This document shows positions 1-7,453 of a DNA stretch of 15,690 nt, one piece after another; the stretch's first letter is position 1, and every line of letters begins with the position of its first letter. Location of the stretch: NCBI GenBank assembly GCA_002477505.1, contig DLQB01000067.1:1-15690 (forward strand), in the 5' to 3' direction. A program made the position numbers and the translations under genes. The notes under the pieces were generated by a model, which saw only the letters and a list, made by a program, of their open reading frames with translations, ran no database searches and had not been told where the DNA came from. Origin of the DNA: Flavobacteriales bacterium UBA7443. Lineage in GTDB: Bacteria; Bacteroidota; Bacteroidia; Flavobacteriales_D; Sanyastnellaceae.

Positions 1-1451
1 TAATAATTGCGATCGATGATGCGGTTGAGGTTCCGCGTCACTTGGTACGTTACTTCGAAGAGTTTGTCGTGGTCGAACGTACCGTTCTTGACATACTTCG
101 GCAAGGCAACAGAGGCCAGGTTGCAAACGGCGACTTCGTCTGGCGCGGTGTACTCAATGATTTCCGTGCAGAGATTCGAAGACTTAATCGTGCCCAGGTT
201 TTGCTGGTTCGACTTGGAGTTCGCTGCATCCTTGTAGAGCATGTAAGGTGTGCCGGTTTCGATTTGTGATTCCAAAACTTTGAACCACAACTCTTGGGCT
301 TTGATCGTTTTGCGTCCTTTGCCTTCGGTCTCGTATTTGGTGTACAACGCCTCAAAGTCAGCGCTGTGCGTATCAGAAAGCCCGGGGCATTCGTTCGGAC
401 ACATCAATGTCCAATCGCCATTTTCTTCAACCCGCTTCATGAACAAATCGGGAATCCAAAGGGCATAGAATAAATCCCGTGCACGCTGCTCCTCCTTTCC
501 GTGATTTTTCTTCAGCTCTAAGAAGTCGAAAATGTCCGCGTGCCACGGTTCGATGTAGACCGCAAAAGATCCCTTTCGCTTCCCTCCACCTTGGTCGACG
601 TAGCGGGCTGTATCGTTGAAAACGCGGAGCATGGGCACGATTCCATTGGACGTACCGTTGGTGCCTTTGATGTAAGAACCAGTGGCGCGGATATCGTGTA
701 TGGACAAACCAATGCCTCCAGCATTCTGGGAAATCTTGGCGCATTGCTTGAGCGTGTCATAAATGCCACTGATGCTGTCCTCTTGTGTCGTCAAAAGGAA
801 GCAGCTGGACATTTGAGGCTTCGGGGTGCCTGAATTGAAGAGGGTGGGCGTGGCGTGGGTAAACCAGCCGTCACTCATCAGGTTGTACGTGTTTACCGCT
901 GCGTCCATATCATCCTTGTGAATGCCCACTGCAACGCGCATCAACATATGCTGGGGGCGCTCCACAATTTTACCGTTGATTTTCAGCAAGTAGCTTCGCT
1001 CCAGCGTCTTGAATCCGAAATAATCGTAATTGAAATCCCGATCATAGATGATTTGTGAGTCCAAAAATTCCGCCTGCTCACGAATGATTTCAATGACATC
1101 TGTGGCGACCAAGGAAGCGTTTTGCCCTGTGATAGGATCGATGTAATTGTGCAAATCTTCCATCGTCTCAGCGAAGGATTTCTTCGTTGACTTGTGGAGG
1201 TTGGATAGCGCAATTCGGCTTGCGAGGCTCGCATAATCAGGATGCGTTACCGCGTTGGTCGCCGCCACTTCTGCGGCTAAATTATCTAATTCAGTGGTAG
1301 TTACTCCGTCGTACACCCCCTCAATCACTCGCATTGCGACTTTCACAGGATCCACGGCTGGGTGCAATTCGTAACAGAGTTTTTTAATTCTTGCTGTGAT
1401 TTTGTCGAATTGAACGGGCTCCTTGCGTCCGTCTCTTTTTAGTACGTGCAT
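1..1451 (-). CDS. nrdA: Class Ia ribonucleoside-diphosphate reductase, alpha (large) subunit, C-terminally truncated by the window edge
   Basis: The large subunit reduces ribonucleoside diphosphates to deoxyribonucleotides in the cytoplasm, using a radical passed from NrdB. The visible part is 483 codons from ATG at 1451. The N-terminus ([16 protein letters not shown], about residues 1-90) is an ATP-cone, the allosteric dATP/ATP domain, so overall activity control is expected. The catalytic barrel follows. MSSCFLL carries Cys217, matching the first redox cysteine of the family, and SSNLCTEI carries Asn426, Cys428 and Glu430, matching the N-C-E catalytic triad (Cys428 as the thiyl radical site). 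The last third of the protein, including the C-terminal cysteine pair that is re-reduced by thioredoxin or glutaredoxin, lies beyond position 1. The gene follows nrdB after 59 bases, so the two are probably one transcript. No Shine-Dalgarno sequence is seen before the start; the gap is C-rich on the coding strand. Identity is certain from the motifs. Confidence 0.97.
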   Translation of the reverse strand, partial: MHVLKRDGRKEPVQFDKITARIKKLCYELHPAVDPVKVAMRVIEGVYDGVTTTELDNLAAEVAATNAVTHPDYASLASRIALSNLHKSTKKSFAETMEDLHNYIDPITGQNASLVATDVIEIIREQAEFLDSQIIYDRDFNYDYFGFKTLERSYLLKINGKIVERPQHMLMRVAVGIHKDDMDAAVNTYNLMSDGWFTHATPTLFNSGTPKPQMSSCFLLTTQEDSISGIYDTLKQCAKISQNAGGIGLSIHDIRATGSYIKGTNGTSNGIVPMLRVFNDTARYVDQGGGKRKGSFAVYIEPWHADIFDFLELKKNHGKEEQRARDLFYALWIPDLFMKRVEENGDWTLMCPNECPGLSDTHSADFEALYTKYETEGKGRKTIKAQELWFKVLESQIETGTPYMLYKDAANSKSNQQNLGTIKSSNLCTEIIEYTAPDEVAVCNLASVALPKYVKNGTFDHDKLFEVTYQVTRNLNRIIDRNY

Positions 1452-1510
1452 GTGCTAGGGAATAATGGGGTGAGTCGTGGGTGAGGGGTGTGGCGTAAAG
1501 AAAACGTCAA

Positions 1511-2566
1511 TCAGAAGTCAGCATCGAGGCTGAATGATTTGCTGCTCTCATCAGATTTATTCAAGACACCCGCCTTTTGGTATTCGCCGACGCGCTTCTC
1601 GAAGAAGTTGGTTTTTCCTTGCAACGAAATCATATCCATGAAGTCGAATGGATTGCTCACGTTGTACTCTTTGTCGGTACCGAGTTCGACAAGCAGGCGA
1701 TCGGCAACAAATTCGATGTATTGAGACATCAAGTCAGAGTTCATCCCAATCAATCGAACGGGCAAGGATTCACAAATGAATTCTTTCTCAATTTCAACAG
1801 CGTCGATGATGATTTTGCGCAAAGTTTTGTTCGGCAGCTTGTTGACGATGTGGTCATTGTAGAGCAAACAAGCAAAGTCACAGTGCATGCCTTCGTCGCG
1901 TGAGATCAACTCATTTGAGAAGCTTAATCCTGGCATCAGGCCTCGCTTCTTCAACCAGAAGATTGAGCAGAAACTTCCGCTGAAGAAGATTCCTTCGACA
2001 GCCGCGAATGCGACAATGCGCTCTGCAAAAGAGCCGTTCTCGATCCAGTCCAATGCCCATTCTGCTTTCTTCTTCACACAATCCATGGTTTCGATGGCGT
2101 TGAAGAGCTTGTCTTTTTCAGCATCGTCCTTGATGTAGGTATCAATCAACAACGAGTAGGTCTCGGAGTGAATGTTCTCCATCATGATTTGGAAACCGTA
2201 AAAGAACTTGGCTTCCGTGTATTGCACTTCCGCAACAAAGTTTTCGGCGAGGTTTTCGTTCACGATGCCATCCGATGCGGCAAAGAAGGCGAGAATGTGT
2301 TTGACGAAATAGCGCTCGTCATCATTGAGTTTGTCATTCCAGTCCACGAGGTCAGCGGCAAGATCAATTTCTTCTGCAGTCCAAAAGCTCGCTTCTGACT
2401 TCTTGTAGAAACTCCAGATGTCATCGTGTTTGATCGGGAAGAGGACGAACCGGTTGGGATTGTCTTCGAGAATGGGTTCGGCTACCACCGTGTTTTGTGG
2501 AAGAACCTCTTCAATGGACGTTTGGACTTCAGTGGTTTCGATCTGGTTTTCGGTTGTCTCGTTCAT
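1511..2566 (-). CDS. nrdB: Class Ia ribonucleoside-diphosphate reductase, beta (radical-generating) subunit
   Basis: This 351-residue protein is the small subunit, which holds a di-iron centre and a stable tyrosyl radical that NrdA uses for catalysis. Alignment from memory to mammalian R2 gives all six iron ligands: Asp99, Glu130, His133, Glu191, Glu225 and His228. The radical tyrosine is Tyr137 in ENIHSETY. Blocks such as [33 protein letters not shown] and NPFDFM are almost those of animal and yeast R2. The C-terminus SFSLDADF is nearly the eukaryotic tail (SFTLDADF) that docks into the large subunit. Residues 1-35 are acidic, variable and probably disordered. The ATG at 2566 is the first in-frame start after an upstream stop and leaves a normal length. 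The gene lies directly upstream of nrdA, and its start overlaps the stop of a possible short ORF. Identity is certain; the eukaryote-like subtype is known in Bacteroidota. Confidence 0.98.
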   Translation of the reverse strand: MNETTENQIETTEVQTSIEEVLPQNTVVAEPILEDNPNRFVLFPIKHDDIWSFYKKSEASFWTAEEIDLAADLVDWNDKLNDDERYFVKHILAFFAASDGIVNENLAENFVAEVQYTEAKFFYGFQIMMENIHSETYSLLIDTYIKDDAEKDKLFNAIETMDCVKKKAEWALDWIENGSFAERIVAFAAVEGIFFSGSFCSIFWLKKRGLMPGLSFSNELISRDEGMHCDFACLLYNDHIVNKLPNKTLRKIIIDAVEIEKEFICESLPVRLIGMNSDLMSQYIEFVADRLLVELGTDKEYNVSNPFDFMDMISLQGKTNFFEKRVGEYQKAGVLNKSDESSKSFSLDADF

Positions 2567-2673
2567 TTTTCTACTGTGTTCTTCGCCGCGAAGCGAAGGC
2601 GTTTTTTTAGTTCTCGTGCATCAAGTCTCGTTTTCAGTGGCTGGCATTCCTCAAATTCAATGTCCTTTCCCAT
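2563..2673 (-). CDS. Possible small ORF (36 aa) translationally coupled to nrdB; unrecognised
   Basis: An open frame of 36 codons starts at ATG 2673 and ends in TGA at 2565-2563, overlapping the nrdB ATG in the ATGA arrangement typical of coupled genes. The peptide starts [12 protein letters not shown]. Its second half ([16 protein letters not shown]) is strongly charged with leucines spaced as in an amphipathic helix. The same frame stays open upstream to a TAG at 2745-2743, but there is no ATG, GTG or TTG in that stretch, so a longer form would need an unusual start. I do not recognise a family. It may be a real leader or regulatory peptide, the remnant of a longer gene, or a chance open frame in the nrdB 5' leader. 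Length alone is weak evidence; the stop-start overlap is the main support. Confidence 0.3.
   Translation of the reverse strand: MGKDIEFEECQPLKTRLDARELKKRLRFAAKNTVEK
2581..2608 (+). terminator. Hairpin followed by seven Ts; terminator-like on the plus strand
   Basis: CTTCGC (2581-2586) can pair with GCGAAG (2593-2598). Alternatively CGCC (2584-2587) pairs with GGCG (2598-2601), which abuts a run of seven Ts (2602-2608). On the plus strand this has the form of an intrinsic terminator, yet no plus-strand gene precedes it. On the minus strand the same inverted repeat would fold about 15 bases before the nrdB start and could affect its translation. It lies inside the possible small ORF, so coding sequence alone could explain it. 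Confidence 0.25.
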
Positions 2674-2910
2674 CGACAGCTGCGCGGCGTTTAGGGGGTC
2701 GAATCCCCGTCCTTGAGTTTGATTGTTTTGCTGCGGATGCAGCTAGTTAATCGTGGTTCAAGGCATTTTTTCGTCTTCCGGAGAAGGGCGAAGGAGGTGC
2801 AATTGATTTGAACGAATGCAGACCGAAGAAACGGTTTCTCCGCATTTGTGAGTCAAAGAAAATCCAAAGAGGGGCACAACGCCAAAACAAAAGAATTCAC
2901 AATCGAAGGG

Positions 2911-2951
2911 AGTTGTTAACAAGCGAAGTTGTTCACTCTTCGGAAGCTTCA
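2911..2951. repeat. Cluster of short palindromes and a direct repeat, possible regulator binding site
   Basis: Within about 40 bases there are a perfect 10-base palindrome (TTGTTAACAA), a repeated AGTTGTT spaced 16 bases apart, CGAAG/CTTCG inverted arms with a 9-base spacer, and GAAGCTTC. The spacing of about 1.5 helical turns and the position midway between the divergent nrd operon and secA would fit an operator, but no known consensus is matched. Chance clustering is possible in a region of this composition. Confidence 0.25.
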
Positions 2952-3107
2952 GCCTAGCCTAACGATGGAGTGAATTTTTAGTTCATTGGGGAAAAGTAAG
3001 GGCAAGTTTATTGCTGTTTTTTTAATGTGATTTTGTACGACCACAGGTGGCTGAATTTTAGGTTCGTCGTGCATACAATTGTTTCCGGGTGTTCTTCGCA
3101 AAAATTA

Positions 3108-3121
3108 GCCGCATTTGCGGC
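3108..3121. repeat. Perfect 14-base palindrome just upstream of the secA start
   Basis: GCCGCATTTGCGGC is self-complementary over all 14 bases and sits 23 bases before the secA ATG. As RNA it would fold as a 5-bp GC stem with a four-base loop if transcription starts upstream of it. As DNA it could bind a dimeric regulator. No T-run follows on the plus strand. Confidence 0.45.
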
Positions 3122-3132
3122 CGTATCCTCCT

Positions 3133-3140
3133 TATTTTTG
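3133..3140 (+). promoter_or_regulatory. Match to the Bacteroidota -7 box (TAnnTTTG) immediately before secA
   Basis: TATTTTTG matches TAnnTTTG exactly and ends four bases before the secA ATG at 3145. If used, the transcript would be essentially leaderless. A TTG occurs at 3115-3117, but the 15-base spacing to the box is shorter than the roughly 19-20 bases usual in this phylum. The match may be fortuitous in a T-rich stretch. Confidence 0.2.
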
Positions 3141-3144
3141 TCCC

Positions 3145-6100
3145 ATGCTGAAAGCGTTATTTAAAAAACTTGTCGGTGACAAGGTGGAAGGGGACCTGCG
3201 TGAGATTCAACCAACGGTTGAGGCTGTTCACAGTTTTGAGGCAGAATTTTTGCAGCTTCAAGACTCGGGCTTAAGGTCTCGAACAGCGGATCTCAAAAAG
3301 CGCATAGCCGCTCACGTGGCATCATTGGAGGAAGAGTCTTCTGCATTGAAGGCGAAAGCGTCTGCCATGGGCGAAGAGGACCTGGAACAAAAGGAAGCGA
3401 TTTATGATGCCATCGACACCCTCGAAAAAAGCATCAACGAAAAGCTAGAAGAAGTTTTGGAAGAGGTGATGGCTGAGGCGTTTGCCCTTGTCAAAGAAAC
3501 AGCTCGGCGTTTGTCAGAGAACAAAGAACTCAGGGTTGAGGCCACCGATTGGGACCGTGATACAGCAGCACGAAGATCAGGTGTGACGATTGAGGGAGAT
3601 GAGGCAGTATGGCATAACAAATGGTTGGCTGCAGGATCTGAGGTGGAATGGAATATGGTGCATTATGATGTTCAACTGGTTGGGGGGACAGCTTTGCATC
3701 GCGGTAAGGTGGCCGAAATGCAAACGGGAGAAGGCAAGACATTGGTTGCCACGTTGCCCGTGTTTCTCAATGCATTGACGGAAAAGGGGGTGCATTTGGT
3801 GACGGTGAATGATTACCTCGCCCGAAGGGATTCGGAATGGATGGCACCCATTTTTGAATTTCATGGAATGAAGGTGGATTGCATTGATAAGCATCAACCG
3901 AATAGTGAATCCCGTCGTGCAGCATACCGCGCAGACATCACTTATGGAACGAACAATGAGTTTGGTTTTGATTATTTGCGCGATAACATGGCGCAGCGTC
4001 CGGATCAATTGGTTCAACGAAAGCACCACTATGCCATTGTGGACGAGGTGGACTCTGTTTTGATTGATGAGGCACGCACGCCTTTAATCATTAGCGGTCC
4101 CACCCCCAAAGGTGACCAACAAGAATTTGAGGAATTGAAGCCAAAGGTGGTCAACCTCGTTTCGATTCAGCAGAAGGCTGCGCAAAAGTTTTTAGCGGAT
4201 GCAAAACAACTCTTGACCAAAGAGGACGCTAGCAAGGATGCAATAGCTGAAGGTGGATTGGCTTTGTTTCGCGCTTTTCGCGCCCTGCCCAAATCCAAGG
4301 CATTGATTAAATTCCTGAGCGCTGAGGGCATGAAACAGCAGCTTTTGAAAACCGAGGGGTTCTACTTGCAAGACAATAAGCGCGAGATGCCGAAGGCAGA
4401 TGAAGAGCTGTATTTTGTCATCGACGAGAAGCAAAATCAGGTGGAATTGACTGAAAAAGGAATCGAGTACCTCACGGCGAATATGGAGGACGACAACTTT
4501 TTCACCATGCCGGATTTGGCGACGGAATTGGTCACGATCGACAACGGTCCGGGCGAAGAGGAGGCCAAGCTTGAGATGAAAAGCAAGCTCATGGCTGACT
4601 ATGGTGTCAAGAGTGCGCGTGTGCATACCATGAATCAATTGCTCAAGGCGTATGCCCTGTTCGAAAAGGACGTGGACTATGTTCTCATGGACAACAAGGT
4701 GAAAATCGTTGATGAACAAACGGGACGGATCATGGACGGCCGTCGGTATTCGGACGGTTTGCACCAGGCCATTGAAGCGAAGGAAAGTGTAAAAGTCGAG
4801 GCGGCAACCCAAACGTATGCCACGGTTACCTTGCAAAACTATTTCCGCATGTACCACAAGCTTTCGGGCATGACGGGTACGGCCGAAACTGAAGCGGGAG
4901 AACTATGGGACATTTACGAATTGGACGTTATGGCCATTCCAACGAATCGCCCCATTGCCCGTGACGATCGGGAGGATTTGGTTTACAAGACGAAAAGAGA
5001 AAAGTACAACGCCATCATCGATGATGTCGAGAAGATGCGGGAGGCCGGTCGCCCGGTTTTGGTTGGAACGACAACGGTTGAAGTCAGTGAATTGCTCTCG
5101 CGAATGCTGGACATTCGGAAGATCAGTCACCAGGTGCTCAATGCCAAGCTTCACCAACGCGAGGCGGAAATTGTAACAGCGGCAGGAATGCCTGGAACGG
5201 TTACAATTGCCACCAATATGGCAGGACGTGGGACAGACATCAAACTGACAGACGACACGAAAACTGCAGGAGGACTGGCCATCATTGGAACGGAACGCCA
5301 TGACAGCCGTCGCGTTGACCGCCAGCTGCGAGGACGCGCCGGCAGGCAGGGAGATCCGGGATCATCGCAATTCTACGTCTCGCTCGAAGACGACCTCATG
5401 CGGTTGTTCTCATCGGACCGGGTTTCGAAAATGATGGATCGGATGGGCCACCAGGAAGGTGACGTGATTCAGCATTCCATGATCACAAAGTCCATTGAAA
5501 GGGCGCAGAAAAAGGTCGAGGAAAATAATTTTGGGGTTCGGAAGCGCTTGTTGGAATACGATGATGTGATGAATGCTCAGCGCGAAGTCATTTACAAACG
5601 CCGCCGCCACGCATTGCATGGAGACCGATTGCGCACGGACATCGCCAACATGTTCTTCGAACTGATCGAGGGTTCGGTTCTGGCTTATCACCCCGGAAAG
5701 GAATTTGAACCTTTCCGTCTCTCCCTGCTCAAGGACTTTGGGATTGAACCGCCGATTGATGCCGATGCTTTTGGCTCTCAATCACCGGAAGACGTTGCCT
5801 TCTCAACTTACCAAGAAGCCGAACGCGTTTATCGAACGAAATTGACGGAATTGGCGGAACGGGCGCATCCCGTGATTCAAAAAGTGCAAGAAGACCCTTC
5901 GAATGACTACCAGCAAATCCTGGTGCCATTTACCGATGGTCGCAAGACGATGCAAGTCGCGACAAACATTGACGAAAGTGTTGCTTCATCGGGTGTGAGC
6001 GTAATGGAAAGCCTGGAAAAGGCAGTTGTTTTGGCCATCATTGACCAGTATTGGAAAGAGCACCTCCGAGACATGGACGATTTGAGGTCCAATGTTCAGT

Positions 6101-6495
6101 TGGCACGATTTGAGCAGAAAGATCCATTGTTGATTTATAAATTCGAATCGTACGAACTGTTCAAGGCCATGGTTCAGCGCATGAACGCCGAAGTTGCTTC
6201 ATTCTTGTTGCGTTGCACCATTCCAACGGGCCAACAGGGTCAACAAGTGCAGCAAGCACCCCAGCGCCGTCCGGGAATGCCCAACAAAATCAGCCTGTCA
6301 AAAGAAGGGGTCCAAAACATCCAGGAACAGGCGATGTCGGCATCGAGGCAACCCGGAATAACACCCGGGACGGGTGGTCGTCCCATGCCACCTCCTCCGA
6401 AAAAAGTGGAGCCGATTCGAACCGAAAAAAAGGTACTGCCTAACGAGCCCTGTCCATGCGGTTCGGGGAAGAAATTCAAAAAGTGTCACGGCTAA
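3145..6495 (+). CDS. secA: SecA, preprotein translocase ATPase
   Basis: SecA is the ATPase motor that pushes unfolded precursors through SecYEG. The protein is 1116 residues. Walker A is MQTGEGKT (192-199), the Walker B/DEAD box is DEVDS (300-304) leading into LIDEARTPLIISGP, and the second nucleotide fold ends in RGRAGRQGDPGS (729-740). The helical scaffold region carries DQYWKEHLRDMDDLR (967-981). A Gln/Pro-rich linker (about 1029-1095) leads to the C-terminal zinc site CPCGSGKKFKKCH, with Cys1103, Cys1105, Cys1114 and His1115, which binds SecB or the ribosome in other species. Compared with 901-residue E. coli SecA it has extra segments at about 60-108 (coiled-coil-like), 122-172 and 320-420, all typical of Bacteroidota. 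The ATG at 3145 gives the normal N-terminus MLKALFKKLV; an in-frame TTG at 3115 is rejected. No Shine-Dalgarno is evident. The gene stands alone. Confidence 0.98.
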   Translation: MLKALFKKLVGDKVEGDLREIQPTVEAVHSFEAEFLQLQDSGLRSRTADLKKRIAAHVASLEEESSALKAKASAMGEEDLEQKEAIYDAIDTLEKSINEKLEEVLEEVMAEAFALVKETARRLSENKELRVEATDWDRDTAARRSGVTIEGDEAVWHNKWLAAGSEVEWNMVHYDVQLVGGTALHRGKVAEMQTGEGKTLVATLPVFLNALTEKGVHLVTVNDYLARRDSEWMAPIFEFHGMKVDCIDKHQPNSESRRAAYRADITYGTNNEFGFDYLRDNMAQRPDQLVQRKHHYAIVDEVDSVLIDEARTPLIISGPTPKGDQQEFEELKPKVVNLVSIQQKAAQKFLADAKQLLTKEDASKDAIAEGGLALFRAFRALPKSKALIKFLSAEGMKQQLLKTEGFYLQDNKREMPKADEELYFVIDEKQNQVELTEKGIEYLTANMEDDNFFTMPDLATELVTIDNGPGEEEAKLEMKSKLMADYGVKSARVHTMNQLLKAYALFEKDVDYVLMDNKVKIVDEQTGRIMDGRRYSDGLHQAIEAKESVKVEAATQTYATVTLQNYFRMYHKLSGMTGTAETEAGELWDIYELDVMAIPTNRPIARDDREDLVYKTKREKYNAIIDDVEKMREAGRPVLVGTTTVEVSELLSRMLDIRKISHQVLNAKLHQREAEIVTAAGMPGTVTIATNMAGRGTDIKLTDDTKTAGGLAIIGTERHDSRRVDRQLRGRAGRQGDPGSSQFYVSLEDDLMRLFSSDRVSKMMDRMGHQEGDVIQHSMITKSIERAQKKVEENNFGVRKRLLEYDDVMNAQREVIYKRRRHALHGDRLRTDIANMFFELIEGSVLAYHPGKEFEPFRLSLLKDFGIEPPIDADAFGSQSPEDVAFSTYQEAERVYRTKLTELAERAHPVIQKVQEDPSNDYQQILVPFTDGRKTMQVATNIDESVASSGVSVMESLEKAVVLAIIDQYWKEHLRDMDDLRSNVQLARFEQKDPLLIYKFESYELFKAMVQRMNAEVASFLLRCTIPTGQQGQQVQQAPQRRPGMPNKISLSKEGVQNIQEQAMSASRQPGITPGTGGRPMPPPPKKVEPIRTEKKVLPNEPCPCGSGKKFKKCHG

Positions 6496-6506
6496 ACACT
6501 GCCGTG
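6478..6506 (-). terminator. Terminator-like hairpin between secA and the DUF72 gene
   Basis: CACGGC (6487-6492) and GCCGTG (6501-6506) form a perfect 6-bp stem around an 8-base loop that contains the secA stop codon. Read on the minus strand, the stem is followed by ACAC and five Ts, the pattern of a weak intrinsic terminator for the DUF72 gene, whose stop lies three bases upstream of the stem. On the plus strand there is no T-run, so it would serve secA poorly. Confidence 0.5.
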
Positions 6507-6508
6507 TA

Positions 6509-7381
6509 TCAATGCATTCGGATCGGTGCTTGGCACGCTAAGCCCGCTTTTTCTTCGAGAATTCGTGCGAAATGCCCGCAGGTATTGGGCGTGTAGATGC
6601 TGTCTGGTTCGTGTACCAGAAGGTGAAACCTTTCCAAGCCGTGGGATGCACTCGAACCGATCCATTCCGCCCAACTTTCGAGTCGCTCCGTGTCGAAGGG
6701 GTGTCCTTCGTAGCCGCCAAATCGGACCAAAACATGTGGTGCTGTGACACACATGTGCAGCGCATCGCGTCTTCCTGCCGTATCGCTGATCACCATGCCG
6801 ATGCCGAGTGAAGCCAATTGCTGAGCGGTCTCATTCAACGTGGCCGGAACGAACCAATCCGGATGCCGAAACTCCACGGATAGGGGCAACTCCGTTGGCC
6901 ACATTTTCAAATACGCCCACATTGCCTCGGCATGCTTTGGGGCGAAATGCGGTGGCAGTTGAATGAAGGATGGCCCCATGCGCTGCTCCAAGGCGAGCAA
7001 GCCTGCGATGAAGTCGTCCGTGGGTCCTTCGCAATTTTTAAAGCGCCGATAATGCGTAATGATTTGCGGGAATTTGCAACAGAATTGAAAGCCTTCGGAC
7101 GTCGCTTGCGCCCATTCGCGCATTTTCTCGGGCTGATAAATGCGGTAATGCGTGGCATTGAATTCGATGGTTCCAAACTGCGTTCCATACGTTTCGGGAT
7201 ACAGCCTTCGTGGCGTTTTCGCGGGATAAGTGCTGCCGACCCATTGCGGGATGTTCCACGACGTTCCACCTGCAGAAACTGCGAGGGATTGGGCCGAATT
7301 CTTCAGGAACCAAGAAGTCTGGGGCAGGGGAAAAAAATCCCGAGGCGTCTCATCAATGGACGGAAGTTTTCCAAATTTCAT
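6509..7381 (-). CDS. DUF72 (YecE-like) family protein
   Basis: The 290-residue product belongs to the DUF72 family, TIM-barrel-like proteins whose biochemical role is not established. Family blocks are visible in order: AGGTSWNIPQW (37-47), FGTIEFNATHYRIY (69-82), the CCKFPQIITH strand (101-110), LSVEFRHPDW (167-176), VISDTAGRRD (197-206) and VRFGGYEG (219-226). No signal peptide or membrane segment is seen, so it is cytoplasmic. The first 30 residues precede the conserved core and could be a lineage-specific extension, although no better internal start is evident. It lies 72 bases downstream of the methyltransferase on the same strand and converges on secA with 13 bases between stops. A near match to the -7 box (one mismatch) lies 8 bases before the ATG, too close for a normal leader. 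The family call is firm; the function is unknown. Confidence 0.9.
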   Translation of the reverse strand: MKFGKLPSIDETPRDFFPLPQTSWFLKNSAQSLAVSAGGTSWNIPQWVGSTYPAKTPRRLYPETYGTQFGTIEFNATHYRIYQPEKMREWAQATSEGFQFCCKFPQIITHYRRFKNCEGPTDDFIAGLLALEQRMGPSFIQLPPHFAPKHAEAMWAYLKMWPTELPLSVEFRHPDWFVPATLNETAQQLASLGIGMVISDTAGRRDALHMCVTAPHVLVRFGGYEGHPFDTERLESWAEWIGSSASHGLERFHLLVHEPDSIYTPNTCGHFARILEEKAGLACQAPIRMH

Positions 7382-7453
7382 ACCGGAGCAAATATCGACG
7401 CATAGTTCTGGAATTGGAAGTTACGCTGCAGATGACCCGAGAGATGAGGTTTA

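Larger units (their letters stand above)
2674..3144. other. Divergent intergenic region between the nrd operon and secA
   Basis: This stretch of about 470 bases must contain the promoters of both the nrd operon (leftward) and secA (rightward). I see no gene, tRNA or recognisable small RNA in it. It holds several inverted repeats. A 9-bp stem with one bulged base and a CGGA loop lies at 2770-2792. The palindrome TTGTTAACAA lies at 2913-2922. CGAAG/CTTCG arms are at 2924-2928 and 2938-2942, GAAGCTTC is near 2944-2951, and a perfect 14-base palindrome lies at 3108-3121. The heptamer AGTTGTT occurs at 2911 and again 16 bases on at 2927. No exact TAnnTTTG box was found for the leftward operon. I could not identify a convincing NrdR box pair. 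Confidence 0.6.

Noticed and set aside
2695..2708. GGGG-TCGAAT-CCCC, resembling the T-arm of a tRNA
   Set aside because: The loop is one base too short for a T-loop, and no matching anticodon arm, D-arm or seven-base acceptor stem could be built on either strand.
3115..3144. Upstream in-frame TTG start for secA adding ten residues
   Set aside because: The extra residues do not resemble any SecA N-terminus, and the ATG at 3145 gives the family's normal start; the stretch lies within a palindrome.
4192..4857. 221-codon open frame antisense to secA
   Set aside because: It lies opposite a perfectly conserved SecA region, and its translation has no recognisable domain; it is a by-product of secA codon use.
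7389..7396. Near match to the -7 promoter box before the DUF72 gene (minus strand)
   Set aside because: It has one mismatch and lies about eight bases from the start codon with no -33 element, so it is too weak to list as a promoter.
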